From contig DASTPP010000161.1 in the NCBI GenBank assembly GCA_035762175.1, forward strand, positions 56,884 to 120,883: 64,000 bases of DNA, written 5' to 3'. The stretch comes from DASTPP01 sp035762175 (GTDB lineage Bacteria > Myxococcota_A > Polyangia > Polyangiales > Polyangiaceae). The translations under genes and the position numbers were made by a program. The notes under the pieces are model-generated. The model made no database searches. It saw only the letters and a list, made by a program, of their open reading frames with translations, and was not told where the DNA came from. Positions 17,064 to 26,142 of the stretch are shown here, piece by piece (the first letter of the stretch is position 1; the number at the start of each line of letters is the position of its first letter).

Positions 17064-18092
17064 ATGCGCGAACTGGTCGACGAGCTGTGTTCCGAAGCGT
17101 GCGCGGGCCGGGCCCCGGGCTCGCCCGAGGGCGCGCGGGCGCGCGCGGCGGTGGTGCGGGCGCTGCGCGGGGCCGGGCTCGACCCCTTCGAGCAGCCGGT
17201 GCCCGGCTGCCGCGGCGCCAACGTCATCGCCACGCTGCCGGGCGACGTCGACCGGTGGGTGATCGTCGGCGCGCACTTCGACCACCTGGGCCGCTGGAAG
17301 GGCGAGGTCTTCTGGGGCGCCGACGACAACGCCGCGGCGGTGGCCATCTTGGCCGAGGTGGCGAAGGGGGCGGCGCGGCGGCGGCCGGCGGGCCGCGGCG
17401 TCGCCTTCGTCGCGTTCGACGGCGAAGAGCCCCCCTACTTTCTCACCGAAGCGATGGGCTCGCGCCACTTCGCGTCCCGCCCGCCGGTGCCGCTCGAGCG
17501 GGTCGACCTGATGGTCTGCATGGACCTGGTGGGCCACGCCCTCGGCCCCGCCGGCCTGCCGGGCGAGGTGCGCTCGTCGCTCTTCGCGCTCGGCGCCGAG
17601 CGCAGCGCGGGCACCGCCGCCCGGGTCGACGGGCTGGCCGCGGCCGAGCCGGGCGTCGTCCTGCGCCGGGTCGACGCCGAGGCCATCCCGCCGCTGTCCG
17701 ATTACGAGCCCTTCTGGCGCCGCCGCGTGCCCTTCCTGTTCTTGACCGCCGGCCGCTCGCGCCACTACCACTCTCCCTCCGACACGCCCGAGACCCTCGA
17801 CTTCGCGAAGATGGCCGCGACCGCGCGCTGGCTCGATCGCTTCGTGCGCGAGACCTGCGCCCGGCCCGAGGGGCGCGTCGAGTTCCTGCAGGGCGCGCGC
17901 GACGACGCCTCGACCCTGCGCTCGGTCGCGGCCCTGACCGAGGCCCTCGCGCCCGTCTCCGCGGAGGCGGCGCTGGGGCGGGCCGAGGCCTTGCGCCTGC
18001 TCGCGCTCTGCGACCGCGAGGGGCGCCTGCCCGGGCCCTGCCGGCCCGAGGCGGCCGCGCTCGTCATGCGGCTCGAGTCGGCCCTCGCCTGA
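17064..18092 (+). CDS. M28 family zinc metallopeptidase (aminopeptidase)
   Basis: The 342-residue protein has the two-zinc M28 pattern. This comprises VGAHFDH (first His and the bridging-site Asp neighbourhood, about 70-76), WGADDNAAA (bridging Asp, about 88-96), FDGEEPP (catalytic and metal Glu, about 123-129), VCMDLVGH (Asp, about 157) and HYHSPSDTPE (last His, about 241-250). No signal peptide is visible, so it may act in the cytoplasm. ATG 17064 is preferred over the upstream ATG at 17028, which adds residues unlike the family. The C-terminal 70 residues are a helical extension. The substrate is unknown. Confidence 0.85.
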   Translation: MRELVDELCSEACAGRAPGSPEGARARAAVVRALRGAGLDPFEQPVPGCRGANVIATLPGDVDRWVIVGAHFDHLGRWKGEVFWGADDNAAAVAILAEVAKGAARRRPAGRGVAFVAFDGEEPPYFLTEAMGSRHFASRPPVPLERVDLMVCMDLVGHALGPAGLPGEVRSSLFALGAERSAGTAARVDGLAAAEPGVVLRRVDAEAIPPLSDYEPFWRRRVPFLFLTAGRSRHYHSPSDTPETLDFAKMAATARWLDRFVRETCARPEGRVEFLQGARDDASTLRSVAALTEALAPVSAEAALGRAEALRLLALCDREGRLPGPCRPEAAALVMRLESALA

Positions 18093-18210
18093 CCCGGGCC
18101 CGGGGCACCTCGCCCCCGCCCTCGCCCCGCCCCGGCGCCGGCCCTCGCGCCCCCGCGCCGGCCCCCGCCTGACCCAGACGCCGGGCGACGGGTCGTGGTA
18201 GAAGGCCGCC

Positions 18211-19800
18211 ATGGCCCCCCCTTCCGAGGTGCGCGTGCGCTTCGCGCCCTCGCCCACCGGCTCCCTGCACATCGGCGGCGTGCGTACGGCGCTCTTCAAC
18301 TGGCTCTACGCGCGGCGCTCCGGCGGCACCTTCGTGCTGCGCATCGAAGACACCGACCAAGAGCGCAGCACCGAAGAGAGCACGCGCGGCATCTTCGAGG
18401 CGCTGCGCTGGCTGGGCCTCGACTGGGACGAGGGGCCCGACAAGGGCGGCCCCTACGGCCCCTACACCCAGACCGAGCGGCTCGCGCTCTACCGGCAGTA
18501 CGCCGACCGCCTGGTCGAAGAGGGCAAGGCGTACCGCTGCTACGCCACGAAAGAAGAGCTCGACAAGCTGCGCCGGCTCGCCGAGGCGAAGAAGCAGCAG
18601 TTCGTCTACCCGCACCTCTGGCGCGACAAGACCCCGGCCGACTGGCCCGAGGGCAAGCCCTACGTCATTCGCTTCAAGACGCCGCTCACGGGCGAGACGA
18701 CCTTCCACGACGAGGTGTTCGGCGACATCACGACGCCGAACGACTCGCCGTCGATTCAAGACTTCATCTTGCTGCGGTCCGACGGCATCCCGCTCTACAA
18801 TTTCGGCGCCGTCATCGACGACGTGATGATGAAGATCACGCTCGTCGCCCGCGGCCGCGACCACATCGGCAACACCACGCCCCAGGTCCTGCTTTACCGC
18901 GCCCTCGGCGCGCCGCTGCCGAAGTTCGCCCACCTGCCGATGATGCTCGCGCCCGACGGCAAGAAGCTCTCGAAGCGCGAGGGGCGCAAGTACAACATCC
19001 CCATCACGGTGACCGACTTCGTCGACGATCTCGGCACGCTCGCGGGCTACCGCGAGCTCGGCTACTCGCCCGACGCGCTCTTGAACTACCTCGCGCGCTT
19101 CGGCTGGAGCCACGGCGACCAAGAGGTCTTCTCGCGCCGCGAGCTCGTCGAGTTCTTCGACCTCGTCGGCCTCAACAAGTCCGACGGCAAGTTCGACGCG
19201 AAGAAGTGCCTCGCCGTCAACCACGACCACCTCAAGAGCGAGGCGCTCACGCCGACCGACGACCAGCAGGGCCAGCCCCACTACCCGGGCGGCGAGCGGC
19301 GCGGGTACCTCACCCACCTCCGGCCGCACCTCGAGGCCCGGGGCCTGTCGCCGACGAGGTTCGACGGCCTCGAGGGGCGCGAAGAGCACCGCCGCCTCCT
19401 GCGCGCGGGCCTGGCCACGGTGCGCGAGCGGGCGCGCACCTTCGCCGAGGCGGCGCAGATGCTCGACTACTACCTGCGCGAGGAGCCCGAGTTCGACGAC
19501 AAGGCCCGCGCCCTGCTCAAGCCCGAGGCGGCGCCGCTCTTGCGCGCCTTCCGCGGGGTGGCGGCGGGCGTCGAGCCCTTCGCGGCGAAGCCGCTCGAGG
19601 AGGCGACGAACGCCTGGCTCGCCGCCGAGGGCAAGAACATCAAAGACGTCGCGCAGCCCGCGCGCGCCGCCCTCACGGGCCGCGTCGCCTCGCCGCCGCT
19701 CTTCGACGTGATGGCCGCGCTCGGCCGCGAGCGCGCGCTCGCGAGGCTCGACGCGGGCGCCGCCCTCGCGGCCGGGGCCGGGGCCGGGGCCGGGGGCTAA
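18211..19800 (+). CDS. gltX: Glutamyl-tRNA synthetase
   Basis: GltX charges tRNA-Glu with glutamate. The class I HIGH motif appears as PSPTGSLHIGG (about 12-22) and the KMSKS motif as KKLSKREG (about 251-258). The intermediate RIEDTDQERS, GDFxxLR-type and YNFGAVIDD blocks are all present, and the anticodon-binding C-terminal domain is complete (residues about 330-520). The 529-residue length is slightly above average, with a Gly/Ala tail. It begins a probable operon with the CPBP-like membrane protein and the adenine methylase. A paralogous GluQ-RS lies at 37.7 kb. Confidence 0.95.
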   Translation: MAPPSEVRVRFAPSPTGSLHIGGVRTALFNWLYARRSGGTFVLRIEDTDQERSTEESTRGIFEALRWLGLDWDEGPDKGGPYGPYTQTERLALYRQYADRLVEEGKAYRCYATKEELDKLRRLAEAKKQQFVYPHLWRDKTPADWPEGKPYVIRFKTPLTGETTFHDEVFGDITTPNDSPSIQDFILLRSDGIPLYNFGAVIDDVMMKITLVARGRDHIGNTTPQVLLYRALGAPLPKFAHLPMMLAPDGKKLSKREGRKYNIPITVTDFVDDLGTLAGYRELGYSPDALLNYLARFGWSHGDQEVFSRRELVEFFDLVGLNKSDGKFDAKKCLAVNHDHLKSEALTPTDDQQGQPHYPGGERRGYLTHLRPHLEARGLSPTRFDGLEGREEHRRLLRAGLATVRERARTFAEAAQMLDYYLREEPEFDDKARALLKPEAAPLLRAFRGVAAGVEPFAAKPLEEATNAWLAAEGKNIKDVAQPARAALTGRVASPPLFDVMAALGRERALARLDAGAALAAGAGAGAGG

Positions 19801-19824
19801 GGCGCGCGCCGCGCGGGGGTCGCC

Positions 19825-20772
19825 GTGGTCGACGCGCTCCAAGCCGCCGCCGAGCCGCCGCGGGGCCCGGCGGCGCTGCACGCGCTGCTCGCCCACCCGC
19901 TCGTCAAGGCCGCCCTGCCGGGGCCGGCCTTCCTGCTCTTCGGGCCGATCCTTTATTTGGTCTTCCGCAAGACCTGGGCCCGCATCGACCTCGACGCCCG
20001 GCGCGAGCGCGCGGCCACCATGGCCGAGGGCGCCTTCGACGCGCGCCCCGCGGTCGCCGCCTTCGTCGCCGCCTTCGGCCTGACGCTGCAAGAGTACTAC
20101 GGCGGGGCGGCCACCTACTTCGCGCACCTGCACCCGCGCGTCGTCGGCTACTCGGTGCGCTACCCCTGGCTGCGCCCCGCCCTCTTCGCCGAGCTCTACA
20201 ACTACGTTTTCTGGTCCGCGAGCCGCGTCTTCGTCTACGTCATCCTGCCATTCACCGTCTGGAAGATCGCCTTCCCCCGCGACAGCCTGCTCGACATGGG
20301 CCTGCGCCCGCGCGGCCTCCGGCAGCACGCCTGGGTCTACCTCGCTTGCCTCGCCCTCGTCGCCCCTTGCGTGCTGCTCGTCGCCCGCCAGCCCGACTTC
20401 GGCGCCTACTACCCGTTCTACCGGCAGGCCTCGCGCAGCTGGCTCGACTTCATCGCCTGGGAGCTCCTCTACTTCGCGCAGTTCGTCGGCCTCGAGATCT
20501 TCTTCCGGGGCTTCTGGCTCGCGGTCCTGCGCCGGCAGGCGGGCTCGGCCGCGATCTTCTCCATGGTCGTACCGTACTGCATGATCCACTACGGCAAGCC
20601 TTACCTCGAGGCGAACGGCGCCGTGCTCGCCGGCGTCGTGCTCGGCACCCTCGCCATGAAGACGCGCAGCATCTACGCCGGGCTCGGCGTCCACCTCGCC
20701 GTCGCCCTCGGCATGGACGTCGCCGTGCTCGCCTCCCGCGGCGGCCTGCCGCGCGCGTGGGTGCCCTGGTGA
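19825..20772 (+). CDS. CPBP-like intramembrane protease family protein
   Basis: The 315-residue protein has about six hydrophobic segments. In the CPBP (Abi, Rce1-like) family the membrane-buried glutamates and histidines act as a protease site. Here I see LEIFFRGFW (about 231-239), YCMIHYGKP (about 252-260) and GLGVHLAVALGMD (about 291-303). The first motif has Leu-Glu where the family usually has Glu-Glu. GTG 19825 starts 24 bp after gltX, and its stop overlaps the next start (GTGA). Family membership is likely but divergent; the substrate is unknown. Confidence 0.72.
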   Translation: MVDALQAAAEPPRGPAALHALLAHPLVKAALPGPAFLLFGPILYLVFRKTWARIDLDARRERAATMAEGAFDARPAVAAFVAAFGLTLQEYYGGAATYFAHLHPRVVGYSVRYPWLRPALFAELYNYVFWSASRVFVYVILPFTVWKIAFPRDSLLDMGLRPRGLRQHAWVYLACLALVAPCVLLVARQPDFGAYYPFYRQASRSWLDFIAWELLYFAQFVGLEIFFRGFWLAVLRRQAGSAAIFSMVVPYCMIHYGKPYLEANGAVLAGVVLGTLAMKTRSIYAGLGVHLAVALGMDVAVLASRGGLPRAWVPW

Positions 20773-21767
20773 GCGCGCCGCGCACGGCGCGGGCCGGCGG
20801 GGCGCCGCCCGGGGCCGAAGGCGACCGGCCCCGGGGCGCGAGGGCGCCCCGGCCCGAGCCCGAGAACGCGCGGCCGCAGAGCGCGAGGCCGCCCCGGCCC
20901 GAGCCCGACGCCGGCGCCCCGGCCCGGCCCTTTCTCAAGTGGGCGGGCGGCAAGCGCAAGCTTTTGCCCGAGCTCGTGCGGCGCCTGCCGGCCGCGTTCG
21001 GCACCTACTACGAGCCCTTCCTCGGCGGCGGCGCGCTCTTCTTCCACCTGCGCCCGCGGCGCGCGGTGCTCGGCGACGCCAACGAGCGGCTGGTGCGCGC
21101 CTACCGCGGGGTGAAAGAGTCGGTCGACGAGGTCGTGGGCCTTTTGCGCTCGTACGCGCCGACGCGCGAGACCTTCGACCGGCTGCGGGCGCTCGACGTC
21201 GACCGGCGCTCGGACGCCGAGGTCGCCGCCTGGTTCATCGCCCTGAACCGCCTCGGCTACAACGGCCTGTACCGCGTCAACCGCGCGGGGCGCTTCAACG
21301 TGCCCTTCGGCGACTACCAGAACCCGCGCCTCTGCGACGAGGGCACGCTGCGCGCGTGCTCGAGCGCGCTCGCCGGCGCCGACCTCGTCGTGTCCGACTT
21401 CGCCGAGGTCGTCGCCTCGGCCCGCCGGGGCGACGTCGCCTACTTCGACCCGCCCTACGTGCCGCTCTCGGCCACCTCGTCGTTCACCTCGTACACGTCC
21501 AAGGGCTTCACGCTGGACGACCAGCGGCGCCTGCGCGACGCCGCGCGCGAGCTCTCGGCCCGGGGCGTGACGGCGGTCGTGTCGAACTCGGGCGCGCCCG
21601 CCGTGCGCGAGCTCTACGCCGGCCCGGGCTTCAAGCTCGCCCCCGTCAAGGTGGCGCGCGCCATCAACTGCAAGGGCGATGGCCGCGGCGCCGTCACCGA
21701 GCTGCTCATCGTCGCCCGGCCCGGGGCGCGGGCGCCGAGGCCGAAGCGCCCCGTCGGCGAGGGCTGA
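20769..21767 (+). CDS. DNA adenine methylase, Dam/MTase_D12 family (solitary)
   Basis: The protein transfers a methyl group from S-adenosylmethionine to adenine N6. FLKWAGGKRKLLPEL (about 56-70) and YYEPFLGGGALFF (about 79-91) form the AdoMet site, and AYFDPPYVPL (about 222-231) is the catalytic DPPY motif. The order of motifs is the alpha class, as in Dam and DpnM. Residues 1-50 are a Pro/Arg-rich extension absent from typical members. The GTG start at 20769 overlaps the previous stop. No restriction endonuclease or specificity subunit is adjacent, so it is an orphan methylase. It is followed by a lower-GC patch. Confidence 0.9.
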   Translation: MSAPRTARAGGAPPGAEGDRPRGARAPRPEPENARPQSARPPRPEPDAGAPARPFLKWAGGKRKLLPELVRRLPAAFGTYYEPFLGGGALFFHLRPRRAVLGDANERLVRAYRGVKESVDEVVGLLRSYAPTRETFDRLRALDVDRRSDAEVAAWFIALNRLGYNGLYRVNRAGRFNVPFGDYQNPRLCDEGTLRACSSALAGADLVVSDFAEVVASARRGDVAYFDPPYVPLSATSSFTSYTSKGFTLDDQRRLRDAARELSARGVTAVVSNSGAPAVRELYAGPGFKLAPVKVARAINCKGDGRGAVTELLIVARPGARAPRPKRPVGEG

Positions 21768-21977
21768 GCCAGCCGCCCCGATCGTCACGCAACCTGATGT
21801 TTTACGACGGCTTGACCCCGTCAATCTTACCAAGCGATGTTAAAATCGTGCCACCATGGGGCGCTATATTAACCTGAGCATGTTGGTATCTAGGCCGTTC
21901 ATGGGGCGAACCGTTACCTCGCTGGTTCGTGGCGGTCGGCTCAAGCAGGTAGTCTTGTCATCGCGTCGTAGAATCGT

Positions 21978-21992
21978 GGGGGTCGAGCCCCC
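21978..21992 (+). terminator. Short G5/C5 hairpin followed by a T-containing run
   Basis: Five G and five C bases flank a five-base loop, followed by TTGATTG. It is the only hairpin in this stretch that resembles an intrinsic terminator and lies 210 bp after the methylase stop. Confidence 0.35.
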
Positions 21993-22022
21993 TTGATTGC
22001 TACAACCGTAGATTGATTCACC

Positions 22023-22150
22023 TTCGAAACGGCCTTGGTCGTACCATCGGGGGTTCTCCGAATCGGCCCGAGGTCGCGCGGCACGACCGGGCGTCTGCAG
22101 CCCCCGGCTTCCGCCGTAGGCGAAACACCGCTACGTTTCGCAACAACCTC
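22023..22150 (-). repeat. Hairpin element copy D (inverted, internally deleted)
   Basis: Read on the minus strand, this matches the left end of copy A. It has GTTGCGAAACG, then a substituted hairpin (GCCTACGGC core), the words GACGCCCG and TCGTGCCGCGCG, and CTCGGGCCGATTCGG. It then jumps to GGCCGTTTC, which in copy A lies about 120 bp further in. It therefore keeps both flanks of the element and has lost the middle. Confidence 0.75.
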
Positions 22151-22210
22151 TTGCGCCTGGGCGGCGTCTGGCGGGCGCACGCCCCCGCTGCTACCGTCTT
22201 GACGCTGCCC

Positions 22211-22867
22211 GTGCGAAACCGCTCCGTCGCCTTCGCCCTCACTCTCGTCGGCGCCCTCACCCTGCCGGCCTGGGCCTCGGCCGACATCTACAGCTACGTC
22301 GACAAGAACGGCGTCGTGCACTACCGCACCCGCCCCTCGAACGCCGCCCCCCGCTCGAAGCCCGCGGCGGCGGCCGACGACGGCGGGCCCGCCCCGCGCC
22401 GCCCGGCGCCCGCCGCCCCCGGCGACCGCTCGCCCGAGCGCTTCCGCCGCTACGACGAGTACATTCGCCAGGCGGCGGCGCTCTACCAGATCCCCGAGGC
22501 GCTGGTGCGCGCGGTCATCTCCGTCGAGAGCGACTACGATCCGCGCGCCGTCTCGCCCGTCGGCGCCGTCGGGCTGATGCAGCTGATGCCCGAGACCGCC
22601 CGCCGGATGGAGGTGCGCGACGCGGTCGACCCGCGCGAGAACATCTTCGGCGGCGTGCGCTACCTGCGCTCGCTCGCCAACCTCTTCAACGGCGATCTCG
22701 CGCTCACGGTCGCCGGCTACAACGCGGGCGAGGGCGCGGTGATGCGGCACGGGGGTATCCCGCCGTACGCCGAGACGCAAGAGTACGTGGTGCGCGTGCT
22801 CGCCAACTACCGCCGCTACCGCTCGACGCCCGACCCGGTCGAGGCCGGCGCGGGCCCGCCGCCCTGA
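22211..22867 (+). CDS. Lytic transglycosylase (SLT domain) with N-terminal DUF4124-like segment
   Basis: The 218-residue protein starts with a signal peptide (about 1-25, ending AWASA), so it acts in the periplasm. Residues 26-40 (DIYSYVDKNGVVHYRT) match the DUF4124 pattern. A Pro/Ala linker precedes the SLT domain (about 75-200). The catalytic glutamate lies in VISVESDYDP, followed by GAVGLMQLMPETARR and VAGYNAGEGAV. The enzyme cleaves peptidoglycan to 1,6-anhydromuropeptides. GTG 22211 is chosen because it gives a clean signal peptide. The gene is bracketed by inverted copies of the hairpin element (22023-22150 and 22899-23217). Confidence 0.88.
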   Translation: MRNRSVAFALTLVGALTLPAWASADIYSYVDKNGVVHYRTRPSNAAPRSKPAAAADDGGPAPRRPAPAAPGDRSPERFRRYDEYIRQAAALYQIPEALVRAVISVESDYDPRAVSPVGAVGLMQLMPETARRMEVRDAVDPRENIFGGVRYLRSLANLFNGDLALTVAGYNAGEGAVMRHGGIPPYAETQEYVVRVLANYRRYRSTPDPVEAGAGPPP

Positions 22868-22898
22868 TCAACGCGGCGGGTGAGTTCGGTCGGCCGGC

Positions 22899-23217
22899 GC
22901 GGCCCCCGGACTCGAAGAGGGGGTTGCGAAACGCGCCCGCTGGCTGCCCCCGAGTCAACTCGGGGGCAGCGGACGCCCGCTCGTGCCGCGCGGCCTCGGG
23001 CCGATTCGGCGAGCAAAGCCCGCCCCCTTGGTGGGGGCCGGGCTCGCGCGGGCGCCGAGCTTCCGGGCGAGCTCGCGTCAGCGGATCGCGACGCGGGAGC
23101 CGCGCCTCCGGCGGGGCTTGGACGGCCGTTTCCGAGGGCGTTCGCTGCCCCAGGCTTTCGCCTGGGCGGCCCGCCGGCCTCGTTTTGCAACCCCCTCTTC
23201 GAGTCCGGGGCCGCCGG
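22899..23217 (+). repeat. Hairpin element copy A, full length, with terminal inverted repeats
   Basis: The ends (about 22899-22933 and 23181-23217) are inverted repeats matching over about 34 bp with one mismatch and one indel, 24 bp of it perfect. Inside are hairpins at 22944-22969 (12-bp arms, two-base loop), 23000-23010 (GCCGATTCGGC), about 23018-23043 and 23149-23166. It lies between the convergent transglycosylase and aminomutase genes. Confidence 0.85.
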
Positions 23218-23270
23218 GCGCTTTCGGCGCGTCGGCCCTCGCGCCGCGGCGCCAGCCCGGCGCGGCGCGC

Positions 23271-24677
<1,407 letters not shown>

Positions 24678-25128
24678 GATGGGTGTTTCCCACGAGGGCC
24701 ACGGCGCGGCAATAGATGCCCTTCGCCCCTTCGCCGCCCCCGTCCGTGATGCGCCGCCCGGGCGGCGCGGAGGGGCGGGCCCGACGCGAAGGTGGTTCGG
24801 GGCGGGCGGCGGGTCTCGCGCGCTGGGGCGGGCCTCACGCGCTGAGGCGGGCGGCGGGTCTCGCGCGCTGGGGCGGGCCTCACGCGCTGGGGCGGGCGGC
24901 GGGCCTTGCGCGCTGGGGCGAGCGGCGGGCCTCGCGCGTCGGGGCGGGCGGCGGGCCTCGCGCGCTGGGGCGGGCCGCGCGTGCCGCAACGGGCGGCGGG
25001 CCTTGCGCGCCGCGGCGGGCGGCGGCCCCGTCGCTTTTTCGGGGGCGCCCTGTAAGGGGCCGACCCGGGCCCGCGTAGGTAGGACCACGACGCCGCGGCG
25101 TCTCGACGCCAGACTAGGAAAGCCCGAC
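24678..25128. other. Divergent intergenic region filled by a tandem-repeat array
   Basis: This gap separates kamA (leftward) from a lipoprotein gene (rightward). Its centre is the repeat array listed separately. The flanks should hold both promoters, but I see no clear -35/-10 pair. The lipoprotein has AGGAA eight bases before its ATG. Confidence 0.5.
24799..25028. repeat. Tandem array of alternating 26-bp and 19-bp units
   Basis: About ten units follow one another, nearly all beginning GGGGCGGGC. The first four alternate a 26-bp form (ending TCTCGCGCGCT) with a 19-bp form (ending CTCACGCGCT), followed by mostly 26-bp variants that decay toward the right. The alternation implies duplication of a two-unit block. 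Confidence 0.85.
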
Positions 25129-26064
25129 ATGCACGCCCCCCGCCCCCGTTCGCTCCGCAACGCCTCGCTCTTCGGCCTCTGGTCGCTGCTGGCCGCCCTC
25201 GCTGCCGGCTGCAGTTCGGGGGCGCATGACTCGTCCGGCCGGGGCCCGGCCACGCCCGCGGCCGAGCCGAACGGCTGGGGCACCTCGGCCGAAGCCCAGT
25301 CCGAGCCCGGGGCGCCCCCTCCCCCCGCCGCGGCGCCCGCCGACGCGGGCGGCGCGACCGCCCCCTCCCCCTCCCCCGCCGAGCCCTCGCGCGAGGCGCG
25401 CTCCGAAGAGCGGCCGGGCCTGGCGACGCACTGGGGCGAGACGCGCTCGTCGCACGTGCGCACGACGACCTTCGACCGCGCGAGCGGCTCGAGCCCCTTC
25501 GCCACGGCGACGCTCTGGTACAACGATCGGCAGGGCGCGCGCACCATGGCCGCGAGCGAGGGGCGCGGCCGCCGCTCGTTCGCCTCGCTCGAGCTCGCCC
25601 AGGGCGGCGTCACGGTGAGCCTGCGCGGCGAAGACGGCTCGACCCTGCCGGCGGTGTCGAGCGGCGGGCGCCTGGTCGCGGTCGGCGACGCCGGCAGCCG
25701 CTACACCATCCAGCTCGTCAACCACACCCCCGCGCGCTTCGAGGCCGTCGTCTCGGTCGACGGGCTCGACGTGCTCGACGGGCGCGAGGCGACGGTCTCG
25801 AAGCGCGGCTACATTCTCGCGCCGCACGCCACGGTCGAGATCGACGGCTTCCGGCGCAGCGAGTCGGCCGTCGCGGCCTTCCGCTTCGGGTCGGTGTCGG
25901 GCTCGTACGCGGCGCGCAAGGGCGACGACCGCAACGTCGGCGTCGTCGGCGTCGCGCTCTTCCACGAGGCGGGCACCGAGCCCTGGCCCTGGGACGAGAA
26001 CGAGGCCCGCCGCCGCCGCAACGCCAACCCCTTCCCCGGCCGCTTCGCCGAGCCCCCTCCGTGA
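25129..26064 (+). CDS. Conserved-looking lipoprotein of unknown function
   Basis: The 311-residue product has a lipoprotein signal peptide ending LAALAAGCSS (Cys at about 27). A Pro/Ala/Glu linker follows to about residue 95, then a globular beta-rich domain (about 100-290). Its most ordered part reads YTIQLVNHTPARFEAVVSVD, then DVLDGREATVSKRGYILAPH, then a C-terminal block ending VGVVGVALFHEAG. I recall similar domains in uncharacterised proteobacterial lipoproteins but cannot name the family. AGGAA eight bases upstream supports ATG 25129. The gene runs toward the helicase gene 78 bp away and could be co-transcribed. Confidence 0.75.
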   Translation: MHAPRPRSLRNASLFGLWSLLAALAAGCSSGAHDSSGRGPATPAAEPNGWGTSAEAQSEPGAPPPPAAAPADAGGATAPSPSPAEPSREARSEERPGLATHWGETRSSHVRTTTFDRASGSSPFATATLWYNDRQGARTMAASEGRGRRSFASLELAQGGVTVSLRGEDGSTLPAVSSGGRLVAVGDAGSRYTIQLVNHTPARFEAVVSVDGLDVLDGREATVSKRGYILAPHATVEIDGFRRSESAVAAFRFGSVSGSYAARKGDDRNVGVVGVALFHEAGTEPWPWDENEARRRRNANPFPGRFAEPPP

Positions 26065-26142
26065 ATTTTGGCCCCGGCGGGCGCGGGCCCGCCAGAAATT
26101 TAACGCCGCGCGGCGCGCCCTGCTATGCGGCCGGGCCCGCCC

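Larger units (their letters stand above)
21768..22210. other. Lower-GC non-coding patch before the transglycosylase
   Basis: About 21780-22020 is visibly richer in A/T than its surroundings, with words such as TGTTAAAATC and GCTATATTAACC. It contains no gene I can support. A GGGGG-TCGAG-CCCCC hairpin lies at 21978-21992, followed by TTGATTG, and may terminate the gltX operon. The right part (22023-22150) is an inverted, internally deleted copy of the hairpin element. The patch could hold promoters or be the scar of an insertion. Confidence 0.5.

Noticed and set aside
18195..21767. A single frame joining gltX to the methylase
   Set aside because: In the gltX part this frame is an Arg-rich shadow; the methylase starts at GTG 20769, overlapping the preceding stop.
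21961..22020. A tRNA or tRNA remnant around the GGGGG/CCCCC hairpin
   Set aside because: No cloverleaf, T-loop or anticodon stem can be drawn; only one hairpin is present.
24799..25028. CRISPR array
   Set aside because: Units are contiguous with no unique spacers, and no cas gene is present.
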